Source of the DNA: an uncultured Erysipelotrichaceae bacterium
GTDB taxonomy: Bacteria > Bacillota_I > Bacilli_A > RFN20 > CAG-826
Assembly: GCA_902801805.1 (NCBI GenBank)
Contig: CADCJP010000035.1
Location: 1 to 8,020, forward strand
Direction of reading: 5' to 3'
DNA length: 8,020 bases
Of this stretch, positions 1 through 7,253 are shown one piece after another. Under the pieces are notes generated by a model. The model ran no database searches. It saw only the letters and a list, made by a program, of their open reading frames with translations, and was not told the DNA's origin. The translations under genes and the position numbers were made by a program. How positions within the stretch are numbered: position 1 is the stretch's first letter; every line of letters begins with the position of its first letter.

Positions 1-1358
1 ACGCCTTGTAAACCACGGACTTCAGTGAAGTTAATCTTGTCATATTCTTTACCAGTTAACCAGAAATAGGCTGTTCTTAAAGCGGCTTCCATAACACCAC
101 CGGTGACACCGAAGATGACACCAGCACCACTATATTCGCCTAATAAGTCATTGTCGAATTCTTCTTCTGGTAAGTTTTTCCAAGTAATACCAGCACGTTT
201 GATCATCTTTGCTAATTCACGTGTGGTGATAACAGCATCGACATCGTTTGGCATTTCTTTTCTAGCTCTTTCATATTTCTTGGCGGTACATGGCATGACG
301 GAGACCACAAAGATATCTTTTGGATCTAATTCATGTTGCTTGGCGAAATATGATTTGATAATTGCACCCATCATCATGTGTGGGGATTTGCATGAAGAAA
401 CATGTGGGATGACTTCTGGATAGAAGTATTCCATATAGTTAATCCAGCCTGGGGAACAGGATGTGATTTGTGGAAGTGGCGCAGTCTTTTTGGTAATTCT
501 ATCCATTAATTCATGCGCTTCTTCCATGATTGTTAAGTCGGCAGCAAAGTTGGTGTCAAAGACACGGTAGAAGCCTAATCTTCTTAAAGCAGCGACCATT
601 TTGCCTGTACCGGTTGTACCGATTGGTTCACCGAATTCTTCAGCAATGGCGGCTCTCACCGCTGGAGCGGTTTGAACGATGACTTTCTTACCTGCTTTGA
701 AAGCAGCGTCGACTTTAGCAATTTCTTCGTTTTCGTATAACGCACCTGTTGGACAGACGTTCACGCATTGGCCACATTGTAAGCATGGGCTTTCAGCGAA
801 GCTTCTGTTTTGAGCTGGGGCAACGATAGCGTTGAAACCACGGTTTTCAAAACCGAGAATGGAAATGCCATGGGCTTCTTTACATCTTTCGATACAGCGG
901 CCACATAAGATACATTTCGCAGTATTTCTGATAATACCAGGAGCAACTTCATCAACTGTCGCTGGTGTTTGTTGACCCATGTATTTCATATCACGTGCAC
1001 CAACGATGTTGGCGACTTCTAATAATTCACATTTGCCTTGTTTTGGGCATTGTAAACAGTTCTTTTGGTGGTTGGAAAGGATTAATTCCACAGAAGCACG
1101 TCTGGCTTCGACGGCTTTTTGGGAGTTGGTAATGATTTCCATACCTTCGTTAACTGGATAGACGCAGGAGGCGACTAAACCACGAGCACCGACAACTTCA
1201 ACTAAACAAACACGGCAAGAGGCTAAAGAGCATTTGCCTTTGTTGAAGGCGCAGAGAGATGGAATGACGTAACCACATTTTCTTGCAGCTTCTAAAACTG
1301 TAAGACCGGATTCAACTTGGTATGGTTGACCATTAATTTTGATATTAACTAATGCCAT
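1..1358 (-). CDS. hydA: [FeFe] hydrogenase catalytic subunit HydA of a trimeric NADH-linked hydrogenase (3' end cut by window edge)
   Basis: Catalyses reversible proton reduction to H2 at an H-cluster, in the cytoplasm, with electrons from the HydB/HydC partners. The 452 visible codons run in this order: an N-terminal [2Fe-2S] domain (Cys36, Cys48, Cys51, Cys65, spacing Cx11CxxCx13C); a His/Cys [4Fe-4S] site (His97, Cys101, Cys104, Cys110); two [4Fe-4S] ferredoxin motifs (Cys149/152/155/159 and Cys192/195/198/202); and the H-cluster domain with L1 TSCSPGW (299-305) and L2 MPCTAKKYE (355-363). The third H-cluster motif, with the last two cysteine ligands, should lie just beyond base 1; family length near 580 residues implies roughly 125 missing. 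The proton path looks intact by comparison with C. pasteurianus CpI: Cys301, Glu280, Ser321, Glu283, Arg287. The start follows an AGGAGG site 8 bases upstream, 12 bases after hydB ends. Ser302 in L1 is noteworthy. Family assignment is secure; bifurcating rather than simply NADH-dependent activity is inference. Confidence 0.96.
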   Translation of the reverse strand, partial: MALVNIKINGQPYQVESGLTVLEAARKCGYVIPSLCAFNKGKCSLASCRVCLVEVVGARGLVASCVYPVNEGMEIITNSQKAVEARRASVELILSNHQKNCLQCPKQGKCELLEVANIVGARDMKYMGQQTPATVDEVAPGIIRNTAKCILCGRCIERCKEAHGISILGFENRGFNAIVAPAQNRSFAESPCLQCGQCVNVCPTGALYENEEIAKVDAAFKAGKKVIVQTAPAVRAAIAEEFGEPIGTTGTGKMVAALRRLGFYRVFDTNFAADLTIMEEAHELMDRITKKTAPLPQITSCSPGWINYMEYFYPEVIPHVSSCKSPHMMMGAIIKSYFAKQHELDPKDIFVVSVMPCTAKKYERARKEMPNDVDAVITTRELAKMIKRAGITWKNLPEEEFDNDLLGEYSGAGVIFGVTGGVMEAALRTAYFWLTGKEYDKINFTEVRGLQG

Positions 1359-1366
1359 GGTTATTT

Positions 1367-1373
1367 CCTCCTA
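1367..1373 (-). promoter_or_regulatory. hydA ribosome binding site overlapping the hydB stop codon
   Basis: The minus strand reads TAGGAGGAAATAACC before the hydA ATG. The hydB stop TAG shares its A and first G with the AGGAGG Shine-Dalgarno sequence (1367-1372), which sits 8 bases before the start codon. Ribosomes finishing hydB stop exactly on the hydA site, which suggests coupled translation. This spacing also fixes the hydA start. Confidence 0.85.
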
Positions 1374-3278
1374 TCTCTTGGTGATTGCACCAATACGGCA
1401 ACCACTTAAACATGAACCACACTTGACACATTTCTTTGGATCAATGACGTGGGCAAATTTACCTGGGTTAACATTACCATTTGGTAAGTGAGCAGGTTCT
1501 GTACCAGGAGCGATAGCGCCAACTGGACAGTTTCTCATACAGAGACCACAACCGATACATTTATTTGGAAGAATGTAGTATTCCATCATGTTCTTACAAA
1601 CGTGAGCTGGACACTTGTGATCAACAACGTGAGCTTCGTATTCTTCTGGGAAAGCTTTAATTGTGGAGAGAATTGGGTTTGTGGCGGTTTGACCTAACGC
1701 ACATAAGGAGTTATTTCTAATAACGTTACTTAATTCCTTAAGGTCTTCTAAGTCTTTTGGTTCACCTTTACCATCACAAATCTTGGTTAAGATGTCTAAG
1801 CATCTCTTTGTACCGATACGGCATGGGGAACATTTACCACATGATTCGTCGCAGATAAATGTCATATAGAATTTAGCGACGTCGACCATACAGTTGTCTT
1901 CGTCCATGACGATGGCACCACCGGAACCCATCATACTACCAGCAGCGACTAAGCTACCGAAGTCGATTGGTGTATCTAAGTCTTTTTCGGTTAAGCAGCC
2001 ACCGGAAGGACCACCAGTTTGAATGGCTTTGAATTTCTTTCCGCCTGGGATACCACCACCGATATCATAGATTAATTGTCTTAATGTTGTGCCCATTGGA
2101 ACTTCGACAAGACCAACGTTATTGACTTTACCACCGAGAGCAAAGACCTTTGTACCTTTGGTGTCATCTGTACCAATAGCAGCAAATTTTTCCCAACCTT
2201 CTCTTAAGATGTAAGGAACACAAGCTAAGGTTTCGACGTTATTAACGACGGATGGGCAACCCCATAAACCTTTAACTGCTGGGAATGGAGGACGAGGACG
2301 TGGCATACCACGTTTACCTTCGATGGAGTTAATTAAGGCTGTTTCTTCACCACAGACGAAGGCACCAGCACCTAATCTAATATGACAACGGAATGAGAAG
2401 TCTGTACCTAAGATGTGATCACCTAAGATACCAATTTCTTCTAATTCTTTAATTGCTTTCGCTAAACGTTTAACAGCGATTGGGTATTCCGCACGGACAT
2501 AGAAGTAACCGTTTTGAGCGCCGATAGCGTAACCGGCGATCATCATACCTTCAATAACTGCACATGGGTTACCTTCAATAATGGAACGGTCCATGAAGGC
2601 ACCTGGGTCACCTTCGTCACCATTACAGATCATGTATTTTGGACCGTCTGTTTTTGGAACGAATGACCATTTACGGCCAGTTGGGAAGCCTGCGCCACCA
2701 CGACCACGTAAGCCGGATTTTAAGACTTCGTCAATGACTTCTTCACGGCTCATATGTAAGGCTCTATTTAAACCTTGGAATGCACCGTTACCAATGGCTT
2801 CATCAACATCTTCTGGGTTGATTTCACCATTACCGTGTAAAGCGATATCTCTTCTTTGTAATTTGTAGAAGTTGATGTCGTGTTGTTTTTGAACGTGTTC
2901 TTTTGTTTGTGGATCAACGAAGAGTAAACGGGTGACGACTTCGTTGTTCTTAATGTCTTTTTCGAATAATTCTTCAACGTCGCTTGGTTTAACTTTAACG
3001 TAGAGAGTTTCTTCTGGGAAAACTTTCACGAAAGGACCTTGGGAACAGAAGCCGAAGCAACCGACGATGTTCGCAGTAACTTTATCTTCTAAACCGTTAG
3101 CTTTAATTAATTCGTTGAACTTATCGATAATTTCTTGTGAATTTGCGGATAAGCAGCCTGTACCACCACAGACAACAATTGCTTTGTGTCCTGGTTCGCA
3201 GTGGAATTTCTTTTGTAAGCAAGCTCCGCACTTTTCAAATCTCGCTTGGAGTTCTTTTTCAGTTTTGATTTGTTCCAT
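1371..3278 (-). CDS. hydB: NADH-binding flavoprotein subunit HydB (NuoF-like) of the [FeFe] hydrogenase
   Basis: A cytoplasmic 635-residue subunit that exchanges electrons with NAD(H) through FMN and passes them on iron-sulfur clusters towards HydA. Order of parts: a thioredoxin-like [2Fe-2S] domain (Cys37, Cys42, Cys74, Cys78); the NuoF core with the FMN/NADH glycine-rich loop GRGGAGFPTGRKW (192-204), CNGDEGDPGAF (218-228) and GAGAFVCGEETAL (303-315); the NuoF [4Fe-4S] site (Cys480, Cys483, Cys486, Cys526); and a C-terminal two-cluster ferredoxin domain (Cys574/577/580/584 and Cys617/620/623/627). The last motif lacks the usual proline after its fourth cysteine, reading Cys-Arg. The full architecture matches HydB of Thermotoga-type bifurcating hydrogenases rather than respiratory NuoF. 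An extra Cys17-x2-Cys20-x6-Cys27 cluster precedes the first domain. The GGGAGG ribosome site (3289-3294) lies inside the end of hydC, with only 2 bases between the two genes. Confidence 0.97.
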   Translation of the reverse strand: MEQIKTEKELQARFEKCGACLQKKFHCEPGHKAIVVCGGTGCLSANSQEIIDKFNELIKANGLEDKVTANIVGCFGFCSQGPFVKVFPEETLYVKVKPSDVEELFEKDIKNNEVVTRLLFVDPQTKEHVQKQHDINFYKLQRRDIALHGNGEINPEDVDEAIGNGAFQGLNRALHMSREEVIDEVLKSGLRGRGGAGFPTGRKWSFVPKTDGPKYMICNGDEGDPGAFMDRSIIEGNPCAVIEGMMIAGYAIGAQNGYFYVRAEYPIAVKRLAKAIKELEEIGILGDHILGTDFSFRCHIRLGAGAFVCGEETALINSIEGKRGMPRPRPPFPAVKGLWGCPSVVNNVETLACVPYILREGWEKFAAIGTDDTKGTKVFALGGKVNNVGLVEVPMGTTLRQLIYDIGGGIPGGKKFKAIQTGGPSGGCLTEKDLDTPIDFGSLVAAGSMMGSGGAIVMDEDNCMVDVAKFYMTFICDESCGKCSPCRIGTKRCLDILTKICDGKGEPKDLEDLKELSNVIRNNSLCALGQTATNPILSTIKAFPEEYEAHVVDHKCPAHVCKNMMEYYILPNKCIGCGLCMRNCPVGAIAPGTEPAHLPNGNVNPGKFAHVIDPKKCVKCGSCLSGCRIGAITKR

Positions 3279-3280
3279 AC

Positions 3281-3766
3281 TTAGTTAGCCTCCCTTGCGC
3301 GATATTCTTCGATAATGTTTTTGACGTTATCAACTTTGACTTGTGGGTAAACTTTACCATTGATGCTCACAGCTGGAGCAACAGCACATGCACCGATGCA
3401 ACGGAGCAAGTCTAATGTGAATAAACCGTCTGGTGTTGTTTCACCTGGTTTAATACCTAATAATTCGCCAAACTTGTCACATACTAATTGACTGCCTTTG
3501 ACGTAGCAAGCAGTACCTAAACAGACACCAATGACATATTTGCCCTTTGGGACCATTGAGAAGAACGAATAGAAAGTCACAACACCATAGATGTCACTGA
3601 CTGGTACACCAGTTAATTCAGAGACGAGTTCTTGGACTTCGAGAGGAATATAGCCGTATTCCTTTTGAATGTCTTCAAGAATCATCATGGTTGGAGTTGG
3701 CTCATCTTTATAGCGTTCCACTATTTCGGTAATTTGTTTTACAGCTTGTGGTTGTAATTTTGCCAT
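3281..3766 (-). CDS. hydC: NuoE-like [2Fe-2S] subunit HydC of the [FeFe] hydrogenase
   Basis: The small electron-transfer subunit (161 residues, normal for the NuoE/24-kDa family) that works with HydB in the NADH module of the trimeric hydrogenase, in the cytoplasm. An N-terminal helical part (about 1-70, with the family-typical EYGYIPLE and GVVTFYSFF stretches) precedes a thioredoxin-fold domain holding one [2Fe-2S] cluster on Cys82, Cys87, Cys123 and Cys127 (CLGTAC and RCIGAC motifs). It is the first gene of the hydC-hydB-hydA operon. Its ATG is set by an AGGAGG site at 3772-3777, 5 bases upstream, and its promoter is visible about 45 bases further up. Its TAA stop is 2 bases before the hydB ATG. 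A NuoE of a respiratory complex is unlikely because HydB and HydA follow directly and no other Nuo genes are seen. Confidence 0.96.
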   Translation of the reverse strand: MAKLQPQAVKQITEIVERYKDEPTPTMMILEDIQKEYGYIPLEVQELVSELTGVPVSDIYGVVTFYSFFSMVPKGKYVIGVCLGTACYVKGSQLVCDKFGELLGIKPGETTPDGLFTLDLLRCIGACAVAPAVSINGKVYPQVKVDNVKNIIEEYRAREAN

Positions 3767-3799
3767 AATAGCCTCCTAATGATTACATAAAGTAATTCA

Positions 3800-3816
3800 G
3801 CGATATTATTTTACGC
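3800..3816. promoter_or_regulatory. Candidate Rex operator over the hydCBA -10 box
   Basis: The plus strand reads gcgatattattttacgc, with GCG/CGC ends and an AT-only core. It resembles the two repeats in front of rex: CGaTATTaTTTTAC here against CGGTATTTTTTTACC at 7204-7218. It covers the whole -10 hexamer, so a bound repressor would block the promoter. The similarity is partial and part of it is simply AT-richness. Assignment to Rex is inference from the gene neighbourhood. Confidence 0.4.
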
Positions 3817-3836
3817 GTACGAGGGTGTGTTATCAA
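3808..3836 (-). promoter_or_regulatory. Promoter of the hydCBA operon
   Basis: On the minus strand a -35 box TTGATA (3831-3836) and a -10 box TAAAAT (3808-3813) are separated by exactly 17 bases, the optimal spacing for the housekeeping sigma factor. Transcription would begin near 3801, giving a leader of about 35 bases before the hydC start. It lies just beyond the adhE terminator, so the hydrogenase operon is transcribed independently of rex-adhE. Confidence 0.7.
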
Positions 3837-3865
3837 TAAGAAAAAACGGAATTGTTTATTAAATA

Positions 3866-3917
3866 AAAAGTTAGGTGATACTAACAAGCATTTTTGTTAA
3901 CATCAAGCCTAACTTTT
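3866..3917 (-). terminator. Rho-independent terminator of rex-adhE
   Basis: The minus-strand transcript reads AAAAGUUAGG pairing with CCUAACUUUU (outer arms 3908-3917 and 3866-3875). Inside are a 4-bp segment (3902-3905 with 3876-3879) and a 6-bp segment UAACAA/UUGUUA (3894-3899 with 3882-3887), separated by small internal mismatches. The arm ends in a U-rich run continuing UAUUU. It begins 16 bases after the adhE stop codon. Confidence 0.85.
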
Positions 3918-3933
3918 ATTAGTTGTTAATCAA

Positions 3934-6552
3934 TTAATTGCCTTTGTAAGCATCGACCAAGATTTTCTTCATATCTTCGACGATTGGCATACGTGGGTTG
4001 GCTGGTGAGCATTGATCTTCGTACGCTAAGGTGGCGACTTCATCAAGTTTAGCCATCCAAGCCTTTTCATCGATACCACAAGCTTGGAAGTTTGGATCTA
4101 AGCCACATTCTCTAATTAAGGCAAGAACGGCTTTAGCTAAGGATTCGACACCTTCTTCTGGTGTCTTGGCTTTAAGACCCAATAAACCAGCAATTTCTTG
4201 ATATTTCTTATCAGCGTTATAGTGGTTATATTTTGGCCAGACACTTAACTTGGTTGGCACTTGTCCGTTGTAGCGGATGACGTGTGGGAGCAAGATGGCG
4301 CAAGCATAACCGTGTACGACGTGGAATTCAGCGCCTACTTTATGGGCGAGTGAGTGTGTCATACCTAAGAATGCGTTAGCAAATGCCATGCCTGCGATAG
4401 TCGCAGCGTTGTGCATTTTTTCTCTCGCTTCAAGGTCATTTGGACCATTCTTAACCGCACGTGGTAAATACTCAAATACTAGTTGAATTGCTTTTAAGCA
4501 AAGACCATCAGTAAAGTCGTTAGCCATGACGGAAACATAAGCTTCAATTGCATGGGTTAAAACGTCTAAACCAGTCATCGCTGTTGCAGACTTTGGAAGG
4601 TGAGTTGTGAACTCTGGATCAACGATGGCGATTGTTGGAGTTAATGAGTAGTCGGTTAATGGGTATTTCTTATTATTTGCTTTATCAGAAATAACCGCGA
4701 ATGGGGTCACTTCACTACCGGTACCTGAGGTAGTTGGGATACAAATTAAACGAGATTTTTTACCAAGTTCTGGGTATTTGAAAGCTCTCTTTCTAATATC
4801 CATGAATTTTTGTTTTAAGTCATCGAAATTAACTTCTGGGTGTTCGTAGAACAACCACATACCTTTAGCGGCGTCCATGACGGAACCACCACCTAACGCA
4901 ATGATGGTATCAGGTTCAAATTGTTTCATCATATCCGCACCTTTACGGACGTTGGAAATATCTGGATCTGGTTCAACACCACTACAGATTTGCATAATTG
5001 GTCTTTCATTTCTTTGGTTGAGCATTTCTTCAATCTTGCTCAAGAAGCCTAATTCAATCATCATCTTATCGGTGACGATGAAGACTTTATGCATTTCTTT
5101 ACAGTCTTTTAAATATTGAATGGAATTGCGTTCGAAATAAATCTTCGCAGGAACTTTGAACCATTGCATAGTATTTCTCCTTTTACCAACTTGTTTGATA
5201 TTGAGTAAGTTAACCGCACTGATGTTGCCACCAATGGAGTTATGGCCATATGAGCCACAACCAAGTGTTAATGATGGTAGGAATGAGTTATAAACATTAC
5301 CGATACCACCAAAGGTAGATGGAGAGTTCCAAATAATACGAATAGCTTTAACGAGTTCACCGAAATCATCGGCCATTTTTTGTTCTTTGCAGTGGATCGC
5401 AGCACTATGACCTAAGCCGTTAAATTCCACCATTTCTTTAGCTTTTTCAAAGCCTTCTTTTTCATCCTTCACACAGAAATAAGCGAGGACGGGTGATAGT
5501 TTCTCTCTGGAAATTGGTTCTTTTGGTCCGACTTCTTGACAGAAAACACCAAGGATAGAAGTGTCTTCTGGAACATCAAATCCAGCTTGTTTGGCAATCC
5601 AGTGAGCGGATTGACCAACGATGTCTGGATTGAGTTTTGCGAGCTCGACATCTTTGTCTCCTTCAGCATAACCAAACATATATCTGGAGAGCTTAATCTT
5701 CTCTTCTTTGTTAACAAAATAAACTTTGAAACGTTTGAATAATTCAATTGATTCATCCCAAATATCTTGGTCGATAATGGCAGCTTGTTCAGAAGCACAA
5801 ATCATACCGTTATCGAATGATTTAGATAAGACGATATCATTGACTGCTTGTTCAACGTCACATGATTTATTCATATAAGCAGGAACGTTACCCGCACCAA
5901 CACCCATGGCTGGTTTACCACAACTATAAGCGGCTTTAACCATGGCGTTACCACCTGTTGCTAAGATGGTCGCAACATCTGGGTGATTCATTAATGTGTG
6001 GGTGGCATCCATACTTGGATGTTCAATCCATTGAATACAGTTCTTTGGTGCGCCCGCAGCTTCCGCGACTTCTTTCATTAAGACAGCGGCTTGTTTACTA
6101 CTTTGTTGTGCGCTTGGGTGGAATGCAAAGATAATTGGGTTTCTTGTCTTCAAACAAATCAAAGATTTGAAGATAACTGTACTTGTTGGGTTTGTAACTG
6201 GGGTAATACCACAGATGACACCAACTGGTTCAGCGATCTTTGTGATACCAGTAACTGGGTCATTATCCACAACACCAACAGTTCTTAATGAGCGCATATT
6301 GTTTTGCACGTATTCGCAAGCGAATAAGTTCTTTGTGGCTTTGTCTTCGAAGACACCACGATGAGTTTCATCGATTGCGGCTTTGGCTAATGTACCATGA
6401 TGATCTAAGCCCGCGACACAACATTTAGCGACGATGTAGTCAATTTGTTCTTGATTGAGATGTTCAAACTCTTCAAGAGCCTTGACACCTTTAGCCACTA
6501 AATCGTTAATTTCCTTTGTCACTTCTGGGGCTACTACTTTTTCTTCAGGCAT
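3934..6552 (-). CDS. adhE: Bifunctional acetaldehyde-CoA / alcohol dehydrogenase AdhE
   Basis: Reduces acetyl-CoA to acetaldehyde and then to ethanol, using two NADH. It is a cytoplasmic enzyme that forms spirosomes in characterised relatives. At 872 residues it has normal family length. Residues about 1-450 are the aldehyde dehydrogenase domain, with the nucleophile Cys252 in the NGMICASEQ motif. After a linker, residues about 465-872 are an iron-dependent alcohol dehydrogenase with the NADH loop GGGS (554-557) and the metal ligands Asp663, His667, His733 and His747, each shifted by exactly 10 from E. coli AdhE. All key residues are present, so both activities are expected. It follows rex after 15 bases, with ribosome site GGGAGG (6563-6568) overlapping the rex stop, so it should be co-transcribed with its likely repressor. 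A strong terminator follows. Repression by Rex when NADH is low is known in many Bacillota and is inferred here. Confidence 0.98.
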   Translation of the reverse strand: MPEEKVVAPEVTKEINDLVAKGVKALEEFEHLNQEQIDYIVAKCCVAGLDHHGTLAKAAIDETHRGVFEDKATKNLFACEYVQNNMRSLRTVGVVDNDPVTGITKIAEPVGVICGITPVTNPTSTVIFKSLICLKTRNPIIFAFHPSAQQSSKQAAVLMKEVAEAAGAPKNCIQWIEHPSMDATHTLMNHPDVATILATGGNAMVKAAYSCGKPAMGVGAGNVPAYMNKSCDVEQAVNDIVLSKSFDNGMICASEQAAIIDQDIWDESIELFKRFKVYFVNKEEKIKLSRYMFGYAEGDKDVELAKLNPDIVGQSAHWIAKQAGFDVPEDTSILGVFCQEVGPKEPISREKLSPVLAYFCVKDEKEGFEKAKEMVEFNGLGHSAAIHCKEQKMADDFGELVKAIRIIWNSPSTFGGIGNVYNSFLPSLTLGCGSYGHNSIGGNISAVNLLNIKQVGKRRNTMQWFKVPAKIYFERNSIQYLKDCKEMHKVFIVTDKMMIELGFLSKIEEMLNQRNERPIMQICSGVEPDPDISNVRKGADMMKQFEPDTIIALGGGSVMDAAKGMWLFYEHPEVNFDDLKQKFMDIRKRAFKYPELGKKSRLICIPTTSGTGSEVTPFAVISDKANNKKYPLTDYSLTPTIAIVDPEFTTHLPKSATAMTGLDVLTHAIEAYVSVMANDFTDGLCLKAIQLVFEYLPRAVKNGPNDLEAREKMHNAATIAGMAFANAFLGMTHSLAHKVGAEFHVVHGYACAILLPHVIRYNGQVPTKLSVWPKYNHYNADKKYQEIAGLLGLKAKTPEEGVESLAKAVLALIRECGLDPNFQACGIDEKAWMAKLDEVATLAYEDQCSPANPRMPIVEDMKKILVDAYKGN

Positions 6553-6562
6553 AATTCTTTTG

Positions 6563-6570
6563 CCTCCCTA
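6563..6570 (-). promoter_or_regulatory. adhE ribosome binding site overlapping the rex stop codon
   Basis: The minus strand reads TAGGGAGG. The TAG ends rex and its final G is the first base of the GGGAGG site for adhE, whose ATG is 10 bases downstream. The site is much stronger than anything in front of rex, so adhE should be translated far more than rex from the shared message. Confidence 0.85.
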
Positions 6571-7194
6571 TTTTTTATTAATGCGATGGAAGAAGACCGC
6601 TAGCGAACGGGCTAAATCCATGTTTTCAACGATGATGTTATCTGGATGTTCAAGATGTAATGGAACAAAGTTCCAAATGGCTTTAATACCACTGTTAATT
6701 AACTTATTAACAATTTCTTGTGTGACTTCTTTAGGCGTGGTCACAATAGCGACCTCAACGCCTAATTCCTTAATCTTATTATCTAAATTAAAAATAGAAT
6801 AAATTGGTTTACCATCAATTGTTTCGCCAGTGACTGAAGGATCAATATCAAAGCCAGCAACAATATCTAATCCATAGTCATCAAAACCTTTGAATGATAA
6901 TAATGCACTGCCTAAATGACCAACACCCACTAAGATGGCTTTATTGAGTTGGTTATAACCAAGATATTCTTTTAGATGATTGATTAAGGTATCAACATCT
7001 CTGGAACAACCAGGTTTAGAGCTATGAGGAGAAACAATTTGTAAGTCCTTTCTCACTTGTTCCTCACTAACACCTAAATTCTCCGCTAATACACGGGAAT
7101 TAACTTTGTTAATACCGCTATTTCTTAAAGACAATAAAACGTTTAAGTAGACGGGGTATCTTTCAATTTGTTTTAACGAGACTTTAGTTTTCAT
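6568..7194 (-). CDS. rex: Redox-sensing transcriptional repressor Rex, with a divergent DNA-binding wing
   Basis: A cytoplasmic DNA-binding protein that in studied bacteria represses fermentation genes at low NADH/NAD+ and releases DNA when NADH binds. Its 208 residues match family length. Residues 1-80 are the winged-helix domain with the recognition helix SEEQVRKDL (43-51). The Rossmann domain begins with GVGHLG (90-95), then AGFDIDP (113-119) with Asp116 at the end of the second strand. The C-terminal swap helix region NFVPLHL...ENMDLARSL (175-198) is typical. Right after the recognition helix, where classical Rex has SYFGEFG-RG-GY, this protein reads QIVSPHSSKPGCSRDV (52-67), so the wing that contacts the minor groove differs. 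The gene heads an operon with adhE. Only a weak GAG sits directly before its ATG, but the conserved N-terminus supports this start. Autoregulation is likely because two repeats flank its promoter. Confidence 0.95.
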   Translation of the reverse strand: MKTKVSLKQIERYPVYLNVLLSLRNSGINKVNSRVLAENLGVSEEQVRKDLQIVSPHSSKPGCSRDVDTLINHLKEYLGYNQLNKAILVGVGHLGSALLSFKGFDDYGLDIVAGFDIDPSVTGETIDGKPIYSIFNLDNKIKELGVEVAIVTTPKEVTQEIVNKLINSGIKAIWNFVPLHLEHPDNIIVENMDLARSLAVFFHRINKK

Positions 7195-7201
7195 ACTCTA
7201 G

Positions 7202-7220
7202 TTCGGTATTTTTTTACCAA
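7202..7220. promoter_or_regulatory. Candidate Rex operator, promoter-proximal site
   Basis: The plus strand reads ttcggtatttttttaccaa: TTCGGTA and TACC-AA half-sites around a T-run. It occupies the expected transcription start and ends 7 bases before the rex start codon. It shares TATTTTTTTACC with the site at 7249-7268. The position suits repression. Binding by Rex is inference. Confidence 0.55.
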
Positions 7221-7224
7221 TCTT

Positions 7225-7253
7225 TTTATACCCTCTTTTATATGGGAATTCAA
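7225..7253 (-). promoter_or_regulatory. Promoter of the rex-adhE operon
   Basis: On the minus strand a -35 box TTGAAT (7248-7253) and a -10 box TATAAA (7225-7230) are 17 bases apart. The -35 box lies within the distal repeat and the predicted start (near 7218) within the proximal repeat, so the promoter is flanked by operators. The leader would be only about 24 bases. Confidence 0.65.

Noticed and set aside
103..423. Open reading frame on the plus strand inside hydA
   Set aside because: It is antisense to a clearly conserved hydrogenase coding region and has no ribosome site or recognisable product. The same applies to other plus-strand frames inside hydB, adhE and rex, including 2581-2868, 4877-5119 and 6455-6802.
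3781..3798. Possible hairpin (ATTAC/GTAAT) in the hydC leader
   Set aside because: Only 5 consecutive base pairs, all but one A-U. Too weak to claim as a regulatory structure or riboswitch.
3894..3900. TTGTTAA near the adhE 3' end as a Rex half-site
   Set aside because: It is the inner arm of the adhE terminator hairpin, which explains it fully. The orientation of the inverted repeat is wrong for a Rex box and it lies downstream of the gene.
5707..5718. TTTGTTAACAAA palindrome resembling clostridial Rex half-sites
   Set aside because: It has no spacer between half-sites, lies deep within adhE coding sequence and encodes ordinary residues (Phe-Val-Asn-Lys). Probably chance in AT-rich DNA.
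5469..5798. Minus-strand alternative-frame reading frame inside adhE
   Set aside because: It lies entirely within the intact AdhE coding sequence in another frame. AdhE is continuous there with all family motifs, so this is a shadow and not a frameshifted piece.
3281..6552. Respiratory complex I (Nuo) interpretation of the NuoE/NuoF-like genes
   Set aside because: HydB carries the extra N-terminal thioredoxin-like domain and the C-terminal two-cluster ferredoxin domain of hydrogenase subunits, and the catalytic hydrogenase gene follows directly.
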